NCBI RefSeq assembly: GCF_048268085.1
Contig: NZ_JBLWWF010000005.1
Coordinates: 1 to 64,000, forward strand
DNA: 64,000 nt
Origin: Neptunicella sp048268085
GTDB taxonomy: Bacteria; Pseudomonadota; Gammaproteobacteria; Enterobacterales; Alteromonadaceae
Direction: 5' to 3'
The number at the start of each line of letters is the position of its first letter. The first letter of the stretch is position 1. The notes below the pieces were generated by a model. That model saw nothing but the letters and a program-made list of their open reading frames with translations. It did no database searches and was not told the origin of the DNA. The position numbers were made by a program, and so were the translations under genes. This document shows, piece by piece, positions 32,796-41,746 of the stretch.

Positions 32796-33872
32796 ATGCT
32801 TTTGCTGACATTTTATGTCTTTATTGCGCTGTTTTTCTCTTTTCTGTGTTCAGTATCAGAAGCGGTTATTCTGAGTGTTTCCAGTTCCTATATTTCGGTA
32901 TTGGAAAATAAACAACGCCCCAGTGGCCTGTTATTGCGCGATCAAACCAATAATATAAACCGGCCGTTATCTGCCATTCTTACATTAAATACGATTGCTC
33001 ATACAATGGGCGCCGCCGGCGCTGGCGCACAGGCGGCAGTCGTGTTCGGCAATGCATATCTGGGAGTGGCATCGGCCATCTTAACTCTGTTAATTCTGAT
33101 TTTTTCTGAAGTTATTCCAAAAACGATTGGGGCAAGTCACTGGCGAAAACTAGCTCCTTTTACTGCCTATTTCCTCAAATATCTGTGCTGGTTGCTCCAT
33201 CCCTTTGTTAGCTTGCTAGAAAAAATGACTCGCGCTTTTACCAACGAAAATGCGTTAAAAGGATTGAATCGTGTCGAGTTAAAAGCGATGGCTGAATTAT
33301 CCCATCAAGAAGGTCAACTCGCCATTCACGAAGTGAATATCGTACAAAACTTGTTAGATTTACAAGCGATCAAAGTGAGGGATGCGATGACACCTCGCAC
33401 GGTTGTGTTTTCCATTCCACAAACGATGAGTGTAGAAACTTTTTATCACAAGCATGCCAAAGTCAGCTTTTCGCGGATCCCAGTCTATGAAGATAATGAC
33501 AGCGAGTTGATCACCGGCTTTGTGCTTAAATCTGATTTACTCTTGGCCCAAGCCCGCGGAAATTCTGACAAGCAAGTCAGTGAATATGCCAAACAAATGG
33601 TTACCGTGATCAGTTCCATGCCACTTGCTCGGATTTTCGAACATTTTTTACCGGGCAGAAATCATATGATTCTGGTGATGGATGAATATGGCGGTCTGGA
33701 AGGTATTTTAACCATGGAAGATTTACTCGAAACCTTGCTCGGCTTTGAAATTATCGATGAGAAAGATAAAACCATCAATATGAAAAAGCTGGCACAAACC
33801 AAATGGAAAAACCGATTAAATAAAGTACGTAAATCGACGGGAGAAGAACAGGACGATACCAATTCAAAATAA
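32796..33872 (+). CDS. CNNM/DUF21-CBS transmembrane protein
   Basis: Encodes 358 residues. The DUF21/CNNM membrane domain covers about residues 1-180 (FLCSVSEAVILSVS at the N-terminus, LILIFSEVIPKTIGASHW). It is followed by a CBS pair (VRDAMTPRTVVFSIPQ, and later MILVMDEYGGLEGILTMEDLLETLLGFEIIDE). The usual C-terminal CorC/HlyC domain is missing, which explains the shorter length. Family members are linked to Mg2+ or Co2+ efflux and to membrane lipid homeostasis in some bacteria. It is a single gene with its own leader. Confidence 0.9.
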   Translation: MLLLTFYVFIALFFSFLCSVSEAVILSVSSSYISVLENKQRPSGLLLRDQTNNINRPLSAILTLNTIAHTMGAAGAGAQAAVVFGNAYLGVASAILTLLILIFSEVIPKTIGASHWRKLAPFTAYFLKYLCWLLHPFVSLLEKMTRAFTNENALKGLNRVELKAMAELSHQEGQLAIHEVNIVQNLLDLQAIKVRDAMTPRTVVFSIPQTMSVETFYHKHAKVSFSRIPVYEDNDSELITGFVLKSDLLLAQARGNSDKQVSEYAKQMVTVISSMPLARIFEHFLPGRNHMILVMDEYGGLEGILTMEDLLETLLGFEIIDEKDKTINMKKLAQTKWKNRLNKVRKSTGEEQDDTNSK

Positions 33873-34222
33873 TTGCAGATAAAGCGCATCCATGCCCGTT
33901 GCTGCGTTACTTCGCGGAGGATTAAACCAAAGGCGAATACTGCATTACTGCAATAAACGCCTTTGACCGGGGATTGAGCAGCGCGCTCTGGTCACTTTAT
34001 TTGTTATGGTTATAGGCGACCTTCCCGTTGCCATTTATATAGCAGTTATCAAGCCAACATTTAAAACCAATAAAAACAATGGGTTATATTTTTAAAGGTC
34101 ACTTGCATAAAAGTATATGCACAAAAAAGGTCAGATGTTGCACCTCGATAGTGAAAGCGCTCCCAGACCTGAACCTAAACTCAAAAATAATTAGCGACAG
34201 GCAGCACTTTGGGTAAGGGAAT
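33873..34222. other. Intergenic region, no gene seen
   Basis: This roughly 350-bp stretch lies between convergent genes. It holds one 8-bp inverted repeat, CAAAGGCG (33928-33935) and CGCCTTTG (33958-33965), enclosing a smaller TGCA-TTAC-TGCA hairpin. It could be a terminator without a T run, or a remnant of a REP-like repeat. Stop codons interrupt all frames. I see nothing else. Confidence 0.5.
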
Positions 34223-34249
34223 AAAAAAAGCCCGGTAAATTACCGGGCT
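34223..34249 (-). terminator. ilvC terminator
   Basis: On the minus strand AGCCCGGTAA and TTACCGGGCT form a 10-bp stem, followed by seven T residues, 41 bp after the ilvC stop codon. Confidence 0.92.
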
Positions 34250-34289
34250 ATAAAAGCGGCTATCACTCCGCACTTAGGGAAAAAACTGG

Positions 34290-35774
34290 TTAGTTAGTTT
34301 CGACGATAGCTTTCATGTCTGTCATGTAGCCACGCAACTCATCGCCTATCCATTCAACATCGTGTTCACGAATGGCGCGATTAATATCTACCAACGTTTT
34401 GTTATCTACGCTATTTGACTCGGTATTCAACCCCTTGCCAATTACATCGGTATTGATGGAAGGCATAAATTTCTCTGCTAACAACGGAATGGCAGCGTTA
34501 GCAAACAAATAGTTGCCGTATTCTGCGGTATCAGAGATAACCACATTCATTTCATACAAACGCTTACGAGCGATGGTATTAGAAATCAGCGGTGTTTCAT
34601 GTAACGACTCGTAATAAGCTGACTCAGGTAAAATACCTGCCTCTACCATTACATCAAACGCCAATTCAACGCCTGATTTGATCATTGCAACTAACAAAAT
34701 ACCGTGGTCGAAGAACTCTTGTTCTGAAATTTTACCGCTATATTCCGGTGCATTTTCAAATGCCGTCTGACCGGTTTCTTCACGCCATTTAAGTAAGTTA
34801 GCGTCACCATTCGCCCAGTCTTCCATCATATTTTTAGAAAACTCGCCACTGATGATGTCATCTTGATGTTTTTCGAATAATGGACGTAATAACTCAGTCA
34901 ACTGCTCAGACAATTGAAACGCTTTCACTTTGGCCGGGTTCGACAGTCTGTCCATCATATTGGTTACACCACCGATTTTTAGCGCTTCGGTAATGGCTTG
35001 CAAACCAAACTGGATCAACGCACCGGCATAAGCGGCATCAATTCCATCGGCAACCATTTTTTCAAAACATAAAACAGCAGCGGTTTGTTGCATCCCACAC
35101 AGAATGGTTTGCTCACCCATTAAGTCAGATTTCACTTCAGCAACAAACGAAGACTCTAATACGCCGGCACGATCACCGCCCGTGGCAGATGCCAATGCCT
35201 TGGCAATATCCCAACCTTGAGCTTGTGGATCATTTTCAGGATGTACCGCAATCAGTGTAGGTACACCAAAACCACGCTTATATTCTTCACGAACTTCGGT
35301 ACCAGGACATTTAGGCGCACACATCACAACAGTAATGTCTGACCGAATTTGCTGACCTTCTTCAACAATGTTAAATCCGTGGGAATAGCCCAAAGCAGAG
35401 CCTTGTTTCATCAACGGCATAACCGCTTCAACTACAGACGCGTGTTGCTTGTCTGGCGTCAGGTTATAGACCAAATCCGCTTGCGGGATAAGCTCCTGAT
35501 AAGTACCGACAGTAAAACCATTGGAGCTCGCACGTTGGAATGAATCACGCTTTTCATCAATAGCCGCTTGGCGCAATGCGTAAGACACATCCAAGCCGGA
35601 ATCGCGCATGTTTAAACCTTGGTTTAAACCCTGTGCACCACAACCAACGATAACGATTTTCTTACCTTTAAGAAAACTACAGCCATCTGCGAATTCTTCA
35701 CGTTGCATAAAACGACAACGTCCCAGCTGATCCAGCTGCTGACGTAAAGACAATGTGTTGAAATAATTTGCCAT
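34290..35774 (-). CDS. ilvC: Ketol-acid reductoisomerase (class II)
   Basis: Encodes 494 residues from the ATG at 35774 (MANYFNTLSLRQQLDQLGRCRFM, as in E. coli), with GAAGG eight bases upstream. The extra five codons of the open frame come from a TTG inside that site. It converts acetolactate or acetohydroxybutyrate to the dihydroxy acids with NADPH and Mg2+. KKIVIVGCGAQGLNQGLNMRDSG is the NADP-binding loop. The ~490-residue length with a duplicated C-terminal knotted domain marks class II. It is divergent from ilvY, as in enterobacteria. Confidence 0.98.
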   Translation of the reverse strand: MANYFNTLSLRQQLDQLGRCRFMQREEFADGCSFLKGKKIVIVGCGAQGLNQGLNMRDSGLDVSYALRQAAIDEKRDSFQRASSNGFTVGTYQELIPQADLVYNLTPDKQHASVVEAVMPLMKQGSALGYSHGFNIVEEGQQIRSDITVVMCAPKCPGTEVREEYKRGFGVPTLIAVHPENDPQAQGWDIAKALASATGGDRAGVLESSFVAEVKSDLMGEQTILCGMQQTAAVLCFEKMVADGIDAAYAGALIQFGLQAITEALKIGGVTNMMDRLSNPAKVKAFQLSEQLTELLRPLFEKHQDDIISGEFSKNMMEDWANGDANLLKWREETGQTAFENAPEYSGKISEQEFFDHGILLVAMIKSGVELAFDVMVEAGILPESAYYESLHETPLISNTIARKRLYEMNVVISDTAEYGNYLFANAAIPLLAEKFMPSINTDVIGKGLNTESNSVDNKTLVDINRAIREHDVEWIGDELRGYMTDMKAIVETN

Positions 35775-35870
35775 TAATAAAACCTTCAAAAATAAAATTG
35801 TTTAACTAGGGTTGTTAAACTTTACCTTACGAAGAATAGAGGATTGGCTTTGTTGTATAAAATGATATAT

Positions 35871-35898
35871 TTGCAAAACTATATTTCATATTTTGCAA
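35871..35898. promoter_or_regulatory. Candidate IlvY operator in the ilvC/ilvY intergenic region
   Basis: TTGCAAAA (35871-35878) and TTTTGCAA (35891-35898) form a perfect 8-bp inverted repeat with a 12-bp centre, containing the T-N11-A type symmetry of LysR regulators. It lies just before ilvY and about 97 bp from the ilvC start, suiting autorepression of ilvY and activation of ilvC. Confidence 0.65.
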
Positions 35899-35913
35899 CA
35901 TGAGGTTTATTTA

Positions 35914-36771
35914 ATGGATATCCGCAGCTTGCAACTGTTCCACCATTTGGCCTCCAGTCTCCATTTTGGCAAAACAGCGGAAGCCATGTATGTCAGTCCT
36001 TCGACGCTAAGCCGGGCAATACAACGACTGGAACAGGAATGCGACACCATCTTGCTGGTCAGAGATAATCGCAGTGTCAATTTAACCGCTGCAGGCGAAA
36101 AGATGCGTGACTTTGCCGCCGATACCTTAATGCACTGGTCACAACTTAAGGCTGATTTCAGCAAAAACAATCAACAACTAAGCGGGCAACTTAAATTGTT
36201 TTGTTCCGTAACAGCCAGTTATAGCCATCTACCCACGATCCTGGACAAATTCAGAGCCCGTTACCCCCAAGTAGAAATTCAACTCACAACGGGTGATCCA
36301 AATAGCGCCATTGATAAAATCGTCAATAAACAGGTGGATATTGCCATTGCGGTAGTGTCACCGGATTTCCCAGCTCATGTTCATCATCAGCATCTGGATA
36401 GTCGTCCGCTAGTGATGATCTGTCCTGCTGTGACTAAAATTACCCGTCTTGAACAAGTGGATTGGCGTAAAATTTCAATGATATTGCCCGAGTCCGGCCC
36501 GTCAAAACGAATTGTTCATCACTGGTTAACCGAGCATGGCATCCGGCCAAAAGTCTATGCAAATGTGGCCGGACACGAAGCCATTGTCAGCATGGTGGCG
36601 TTAGGGTGCGGTTTAGGGATTGTGCCTAAAGTCGTGGTGGATAATTCGGTAGCGCGAGATAAAGTTAACTGTATCCCGTTGACGGATATTGAGTCCTTTC
36701 AATTGGGATTGTGCTGTTTGACCGAGCGGGCTCAAGAACCGCTGATTAAATCAATGCTGAATGTGTCTTAA
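35914..36771 (+). CDS. ilvY: LysR-type activator IlvY
   Basis: Encodes 285 residues from the ATG at 35914, with TGAGG eight bases upstream. The open frame from a TTG at 35893 would add seven codons overlapping the operator repeat. The helix-turn-helix (about residues 1-60, LQLFHHLASSLHFGKTAEAMYVSPSTLSRAIQRLEQE) and LysR effector domain are present. In E. coli, IlvY activates ilvC when acetolactate or acetohydroxybutyrate is bound. Divergent placement next to ilvC gives the identity. Confidence 0.95.
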   Translation: MDIRSLQLFHHLASSLHFGKTAEAMYVSPSTLSRAIQRLEQECDTILLVRDNRSVNLTAAGEKMRDFAADTLMHWSQLKADFSKNNQQLSGQLKLFCSVTASYSHLPTILDKFRARYPQVEIQLTTGDPNSAIDKIVNKQVDIAIAVVSPDFPAHVHHQHLDSRPLVMICPAVTKITRLEQVDWRKISMILPESGPSKRIVHHWLTEHGIRPKVYANVAGHEAIVSMVALGCGLGIVPKVVVDNSVARDKVNCIPLTDIESFQLGLCCLTERAQEPLIKSMLNVS

Positions 36772-36786
36772 CGATTTATGCCATGA

Positions 36787-38298
36787 CTACATGCCTAACT
36801 GGCTCAACAAACGATCAAAACTGCGATAACTCAATGCCTGAGCAATATGTTCATGTTGTATATTATCTTGTTGATCCAGATCAGCAATGGTTCGGGCCAC
36901 TTTAACAATGCGATGATAACTGCGAATAGATAGCCCCAGTTTTTCTACCGCAATTTCCAAAAACTTTTGATCTTCAGATAATAACGGACAATAACGCTCC
37001 AATTCTTTATTACTTAGATGAGCATTAGCCTTACCCGCTCTATGTAACTGCTTATTTCTGGCTTGAATAACTCGCTGGCGAATTTGTTGGCTGGATTCGC
37101 CTCGCTGTTTAATTTGTTCTGTAAAACTGCCGCTGGGCAATTTAGGAACATCAATTTGAATATCGATTCTATCCAGAAAAGGACCCGAAACCCGATTAAG
37201 GTAACGTAATATTTGTTCACTGGTACTGCGCCCATCATCCACCGCACCAGTAGGACTGGGATTCATTGCAGCAATTAACTGAAAATTAGCCGGAAATTGA
37301 GCCTGACGAGCAGCCCGAGAAATCGATACGATGCCAGACTCCATCGGTTCACGCAGTACATCCAATACTTTTCGGTCAAATTCCGGCAATTCATCCAGAA
37401 ACAGTACACCATTATGAGCAAGAGAAATTTCACCGGGCCTTGGGATGCTCCCCCCTCCCACCAATGCTACCGCCGAACTAGTGTGATGAGGGCTACGAAA
37501 GGGTCGAGCGCGCCAGGTTAACGGATCAATGGTTTTACCGCACACTGAATGGATAGCAGCACTTTGTAATGCTTCATCATCACTCATTTCCGGTAAGATA
37601 CTGATTAAACGATTGGCGAGCATGGTTTTGCCGGTCCCCGGAGGCCCCGTCATTAACATATTATGCTGACCGGCCGCCGCGATTTCTAGCGCTCTTTTAG
37701 CTGCGCTTTGACCGACAACATCCTGCATATCAATAGCATAATGAGCCTGATGAGCCGCTTTCTGAGCGGGTTCAAACTTTAGCGAGTGCTGACCAATCAG
37801 ATGATGATAAACATCTAGTAACTGATTAGCCCCGAGTACTTTAATACCGTTAATTAATCCAGCTTCCTGAACATTGTTAGCCGGCACAATGGCGGTATGG
37901 TTATTTCGATGACAAGCAAACGCGAAAGGTAGTACACCGCTGACAGCACGGATCTCGCCACTAAGACTTAATTCCCCAATAAATTCAACACTATCCAGTT
38001 TATCGGCCACAATCTGACCACTGGCGGCAATGATCCCGATCGCAATAGCCAGATCAAAGCGCCCCCCTTCTTTCGGTAAGTCAGCAGGCGCCAGGTTCAC
38101 CGTGATGCGCTTAGCCGGAAATTCAAACTGCGAATTAATCAGTGCACTTCTAACCCGATCCCGTGCTTCACGCACCGAGGCTTCCGGCAGACCTACAATA
38201 TTAAAGGCGGGAAGGCCATTAGCTAAATGGACTTCAATTGTGATAAGTGGAGCCTCAACTCCGACACAGGCTCGACTATGGACTCTGGCTAACGACAT
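36787..38298 (-). CDS. comM: YifB/ComM family Mg-chelatase-like AAA+ ATPase
   Basis: Encodes 503 residues. The N-terminal ChlI-like domain (VHSRACVGVEAPLITIEVHLANGLPAFNIVGLPE) is followed by Walker A MTGPPGTGKTML, the insert PHHTSSAVALVGGG and the DELPEF Walker B. The C-terminal domain has LSNKELERYCPL and SIRSYHRIVKVARTIADLD. ComM (YifB) is a hexameric DNA helicase that promotes branch migration in natural transformation. It is convergent with ilvY (15 bp apart). Confidence 0.95.
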   Translation of the reverse strand: MSLARVHSRACVGVEAPLITIEVHLANGLPAFNIVGLPEASVREARDRVRSALINSQFEFPAKRITVNLAPADLPKEGGRFDLAIAIGIIAASGQIVADKLDSVEFIGELSLSGEIRAVSGVLPFAFACHRNNHTAIVPANNVQEAGLINGIKVLGANQLLDVYHHLIGQHSLKFEPAQKAAHQAHYAIDMQDVVGQSAAKRALEIAAAGQHNMLMTGPPGTGKTMLANRLISILPEMSDDEALQSAAIHSVCGKTIDPLTWRARPFRSPHHTSSAVALVGGGSIPRPGEISLAHNGVLFLDELPEFDRKVLDVLREPMESGIVSISRAARQAQFPANFQLIAAMNPSPTGAVDDGRSTSEQILRYLNRVSGPFLDRIDIQIDVPKLPSGSFTEQIKQRGESSQQIRQRVIQARNKQLHRAGKANAHLSNKELERYCPLLSEDQKFLEIAVEKLGLSIRSYHRIVKVARTIADLDQQDNIQHEHIAQALSYRSFDRLLSQLGM

Positions 38299-38605
38299 AC
38301 ACTTCTCCCTATCACACCTAGGGGGAGATTAGCTTCCATGTTGATATTGCTAGACAACGACACAAGCTCCCCTTCATTGGCTCCTAATTTAAAGCTAGCT
38401 AGAGATTGAGAATATTCAATGATAAACAATTGTTTTATTTATTATATTGGCCACCTGTCAGCAGGATTGACCGTAAAAATAGGATCAACTAGTCTTATAT
38501 CAGTTTGCATTTATACGCTGCTGCCACTTCATATACCCTATTGCGGTTTTAACCGTCTAGACTAGTCGGGGCAACCAACATCTTCATAGCAGGGATTGTC
38601 ATTGA
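38299..38605. other. Intergenic region between yifB and the MMPL operon
   Basis: About 307 bp holding the divergent promoters of yifB and the MMPL operon. Near the yifB start is the imperfect repeat CTCCCTA / TAGGGGGAG. No ORF longer than a few codons or RNA gene is seen. A strong -10/-35 for the MMPL operon is not obvious. Confidence 0.5.
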
Positions 38606-40912
38606 ATGAATAACGTCTTGAAAGAATCTATTTTACAGCGCGCTTGGCTGGTCATCCTGTTAGTTATTATCAGTGTACTGGTTGCCGGTTTTGGTGCTAA
38701 AAACCTGTATTTTCGAGGCGACTATAAAGTTTTCTTTGGTCAGAATAACCCTGAACTGGCCGAATTTGAAAATATGCAGCAAACCTTTAACAAGAACGAC
38801 AATATTGGCATCTTAATCGCGCCACAAGATGGCAAGGTTTTTACCCAACAACATTTAGAATTACTTTGGCATCTGACCGAAGATGCTTGGCAAATTCCTT
38901 ATTCTAGCCGAGTCGATTCAATCACCAACTACCAACATACCCAAGCCGAAGAAGATGATTTATTAGTCGAGCCATTATTGCTTGATCCAGAGGATCTGAA
39001 CGATGAAAAAATTGCGCAAATTAAACAAGTTGCGCTTCATGAACCTTTACTCCTGAAAAAACTGGTTTCTGCTGCCGGACATGTGGCATTAGTCAATGTC
39101 AGTGTCCAGTTGCCGGATAAACATGATCAGACCGCAGAAGTAGCTGAGATTGTTTCATTCACGCGTGATTTGGTTAAACGATATCAGCAACAATATCCCG
39201 ATGTGCAATATCACCTGATTGGTATCGTTATGATGAATAACGGCTTTTATGAAGAATCACAAAAAGATGCCGCGACGCTGGTTCCCGCAATGTTTTTAGC
39301 CATTATTTTAATGCTTGCTATATTGCTACGCTCACTCTCTGCCACATTTAGCACTGTGTTAGTGATTGTCATCAGTAATATCGCCACATTGGGCATTGCC
39401 GGGTGGATGGGATACTATCTCTCCACTGCCACCATTAATGCCCCCATCATTGTGATGACGTTAGCCGTAGCCGATTGCGTGCATATTGCCTCATCCATGT
39501 TGTTCGCCATGCGTCAGGGTGAGACAAAAGAACAGGCTATCGTGCATAGTTTGCAACTGAATATGAAGCCCGTGTTTATCACCAGCGCGACCACCGCCAT
39601 CGGCTTTTTGACCTTCAATTTCTCCGATGTTCCGCCCTTACAGGATTTGGGAAATATAGTGGCTATCGGGGTGTTGTTTGCCTGGCTTTTTTCCATCACT
39701 ATATTTCCGGCATTACTGCGTATTCTACCCGTCAAAGTGACCCCTTTTAGCGAGGATCATAACGGTGCCATGGAAAAGCTGGCTAACTGGGTCATTCATC
39801 ACAAAAAAACGCTATTACCTGCTACATCACTATTTATTGTGCTAGGCAGCGCATTAGTGCCTCTAAATTCAATTAACGATGTGGCTATCGAGTATTTTGA
39901 TACTTCACTGACATTCCGTCAGGACAGTGATTTTATGCAGGACAACCTTTCCGGCTTTACCACTATTGATATTGCCCTGAATACTGGCCACGCCAGTGGA
40001 GTCAATGATCCGCAGTTTTTAAGTCAGGTTGAGCGGTTATCCGATTGGTTAAGGTCGCAACCAGAAGTCGACCATCTGTTCACTCTGACCGATACCTTTA
40101 AGCGATTGAATAAAAACATGCATGGTGACGACCCTGAATGGTATACGTTGCCGGAAGAGCAGGATTTATCTGCGCAATATCTGTTGATGTATGAAATGTC
40201 CCTACCTTATGGGCTCGATTTGAATAATCAGCTCAACATAGATAAATCTGCCCTGAGATTAACATTAACGGTACAGAGCATGGGCAGCCACGAGCTAGTA
40301 GAACTGGAAAACCGGATCAGGAATTGGATGAATCAAAATAGCCCGGATATTGCTGTATCGGTAGCGAGTGTCCCGTTGATGTTTGGCCATATTGGTGAAA
40401 GAAACATGTCGAGCATGATCCTGGGCACTACAGTAGCAGTTATTCTGATCTCCGGCCTGTTAATGCTCGCCCTGAAGGATGTTCGTTTAGGGTTAATAAG
40501 CCTTATTCCCAATCTGGCTCCGGCGGGTATCGGCTTTGGTTTATGGGCGTTATATAACGGTAATATTAATCTGGCCTTGTCGGTAGTGACCTCGATGTGT
40601 TTGGGGATTGTGGTTGATGATACGGTACACTTTTTGAGTAAATATCAATATGCCCGCAAGCAAGGCAAAGATCCGGAAGCAGCGGTTCGCTATGCGTTTT
40701 CAAGCGTCGGCAGAGCCTTATGGATTACGACCTTCGTCCTGTTTGTCGGTTTTATGATTTTATCTTTGTCGGCATTCACCCTAAATAGCTACTTAGGACT
40801 GTTAACCGCCGTGATTATCTTAATCGCCTTGGCGGTAGATTTCTTATTCTTACCCCTATTTTTAATGCTGTTGGACACACGCAGCTATGTTGGAGATTCA
40901 AATGAAGCATAA
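38606..40912 (+). CDS. MMPL/RND family inner-membrane transporter
   Basis: Encodes 768 residues with about 12 transmembrane segments in two halves. Each half has an N-terminal segment followed by a large periplasmic loop (about residues 30-210 and 420-600) and a cluster of five TM segments. The conserved charged residues in IVMTLAVADCVHIASS and MCLGIVVDDTVHFLSKYQYA match the proton-relay positions of lipid-exporting MMPL proteins. It is first of a three-gene operon with a LolA-like protein and a LysM-barrel outer-membrane protein. It likely moves a lipid or hydrophobic compound to the outer membrane. Confidence 0.9.
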   Translation: MNNVLKESILQRAWLVILLVIISVLVAGFGAKNLYFRGDYKVFFGQNNPELAEFENMQQTFNKNDNIGILIAPQDGKVFTQQHLELLWHLTEDAWQIPYSSRVDSITNYQHTQAEEDDLLVEPLLLDPEDLNDEKIAQIKQVALHEPLLLKKLVSAAGHVALVNVSVQLPDKHDQTAEVAEIVSFTRDLVKRYQQQYPDVQYHLIGIVMMNNGFYEESQKDAATLVPAMFLAIILMLAILLRSLSATFSTVLVIVISNIATLGIAGWMGYYLSTATINAPIIVMTLAVADCVHIASSMLFAMRQGETKEQAIVHSLQLNMKPVFITSATTAIGFLTFNFSDVPPLQDLGNIVAIGVLFAWLFSITIFPALLRILPVKVTPFSEDHNGAMEKLANWVIHHKKTLLPATSLFIVLGSALVPLNSINDVAIEYFDTSLTFRQDSDFMQDNLSGFTTIDIALNTGHASGVNDPQFLSQVERLSDWLRSQPEVDHLFTLTDTFKRLNKNMHGDDPEWYTLPEEQDLSAQYLLMYEMSLPYGLDLNNQLNIDKSALRLTLTVQSMGSHELVELENRIRNWMNQNSPDIAVSVASVPLMFGHIGERNMSSMILGTTVAVILISGLLMLALKDVRLGLISLIPNLAPAGIGFGLWALYNGNINLALSVVTSMCLGIVVDDTVHFLSKYQYARKQGKDPEAAVRYAFSSVGRALWITTFVLFVGFMILSLSAFTLNSYLGLLTAVIILIALAVDFLFLPLFLMLLDTRSYVGDSNEA

Positions 40913-41699
40913 ACCTTACGCACTGATAAGCAGCATTATTTTAGTGCTGTTCTCGCTTAATCAAATGGCGATAGCGCAAACAGCCCAGGAAAAAGGCCTA
41001 CAGATTGCCAAACAACGCAAAGAATTGGATAAAGGCTGGGGTAGCAGTGAGTCAGACACCACTATGATTTTACGAGATGCTCAGGGCAATGAAAGTATTC
41101 GTAGCATTCGGACTAAAGCATTAGAAGTGCAAGGGGATGGGGATAAAGGTTTAACTATTTTTGAACAGCCTGCAGATGTAAAAGGCACTGCCTTTTTAAA
41201 TTTTTCCCATGTTAATGATGCCGATGAACAATGGCTTTATTTACCTGCGATTAAACGGGTAAAACGCATATCTTCCCGCAACAAGTCCGGTCCCTTTATG
41301 AGCAGCGAATTCGCATACGAAGATATGAGCTCATTTGAACTGGCTAAATATGAATTCACCTATCTACGCGATGAAACATTCAATGGACAAGATTGCTTTG
41401 TGGTAGAAAGCATTCCCACTGATGAATATTCTGGCTATACCAAAATTATTAACTGGATCGATAAACAACATTATCGGGTTCTGAAGAGCGAATTTTATGA
41501 TCGCAAAAAAGCACTGTTAAAAACGATGACGATGTCTAACTACCAACAATATTTGGACAAATACTGGCGACCGCTACAATTGGATGTCGTCAACCACCAA
41601 ACAGGAAAAAGCACCCGCTTAATCATTAGCGACATTAAGTTTAATACTGGCCTGGACGATAACGATTTCAACAAGAACAGTTTGAAACGTGCCAGATAA
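40902..41699 (+). CDS. Outer-membrane lipoprotein-sorting (LolA-like) periplasmic protein
   Basis: Encodes 265 residues from the ATG at 40902, with GGAG six bases upstream and 11 bp overlap with the MMPL gene. The signal peptide is MKHKPYALISSIILVLFSLN.. to about residue 25. The mature domain (ADVKGTAFLNFSHVNDADEQWLYLPAIKRVKRISSRNKSGPFMSSEFAYEDMSS) is the LolA-like family annotated as outer-membrane lipoprotein-sorting protein, PF17131 type. It should carry a hydrophobic cargo across the periplasm between the MMPL pump and the outer membrane. Confidence 0.9.
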   Translation: MKHKPYALISSIILVLFSLNQMAIAQTAQEKGLQIAKQRKELDKGWGSSESDTTMILRDAQGNESIRSIRTKALEVQGDGDKGLTIFEQPADVKGTAFLNFSHVNDADEQWLYLPAIKRVKRISSRNKSGPFMSSEFAYEDMSSFELAKYEFTYLRDETFNGQDCFVVESIPTDEYSGYTKIINWIDKQHYRVLKSEFYDRKKALLKTMTMSNYQQYLDKYWRPLQLDVVNHQTGKSTRLIISDIKFNTGLDDNDFNKNSLKRAR

Positions 41700-41746
41700 C
41701 GGATACGTATCCAAGCTCTGCATCCGTAGTTAGTGAGTAAGTACCA

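Noticed and set aside
33928..33965. Inverted repeat CAAAGGCG/CGCCTTTG as a REP element
   Set aside because: Only one copy is seen in the window, so repeat status cannot be shown. It is kept as part of the intergenic note.
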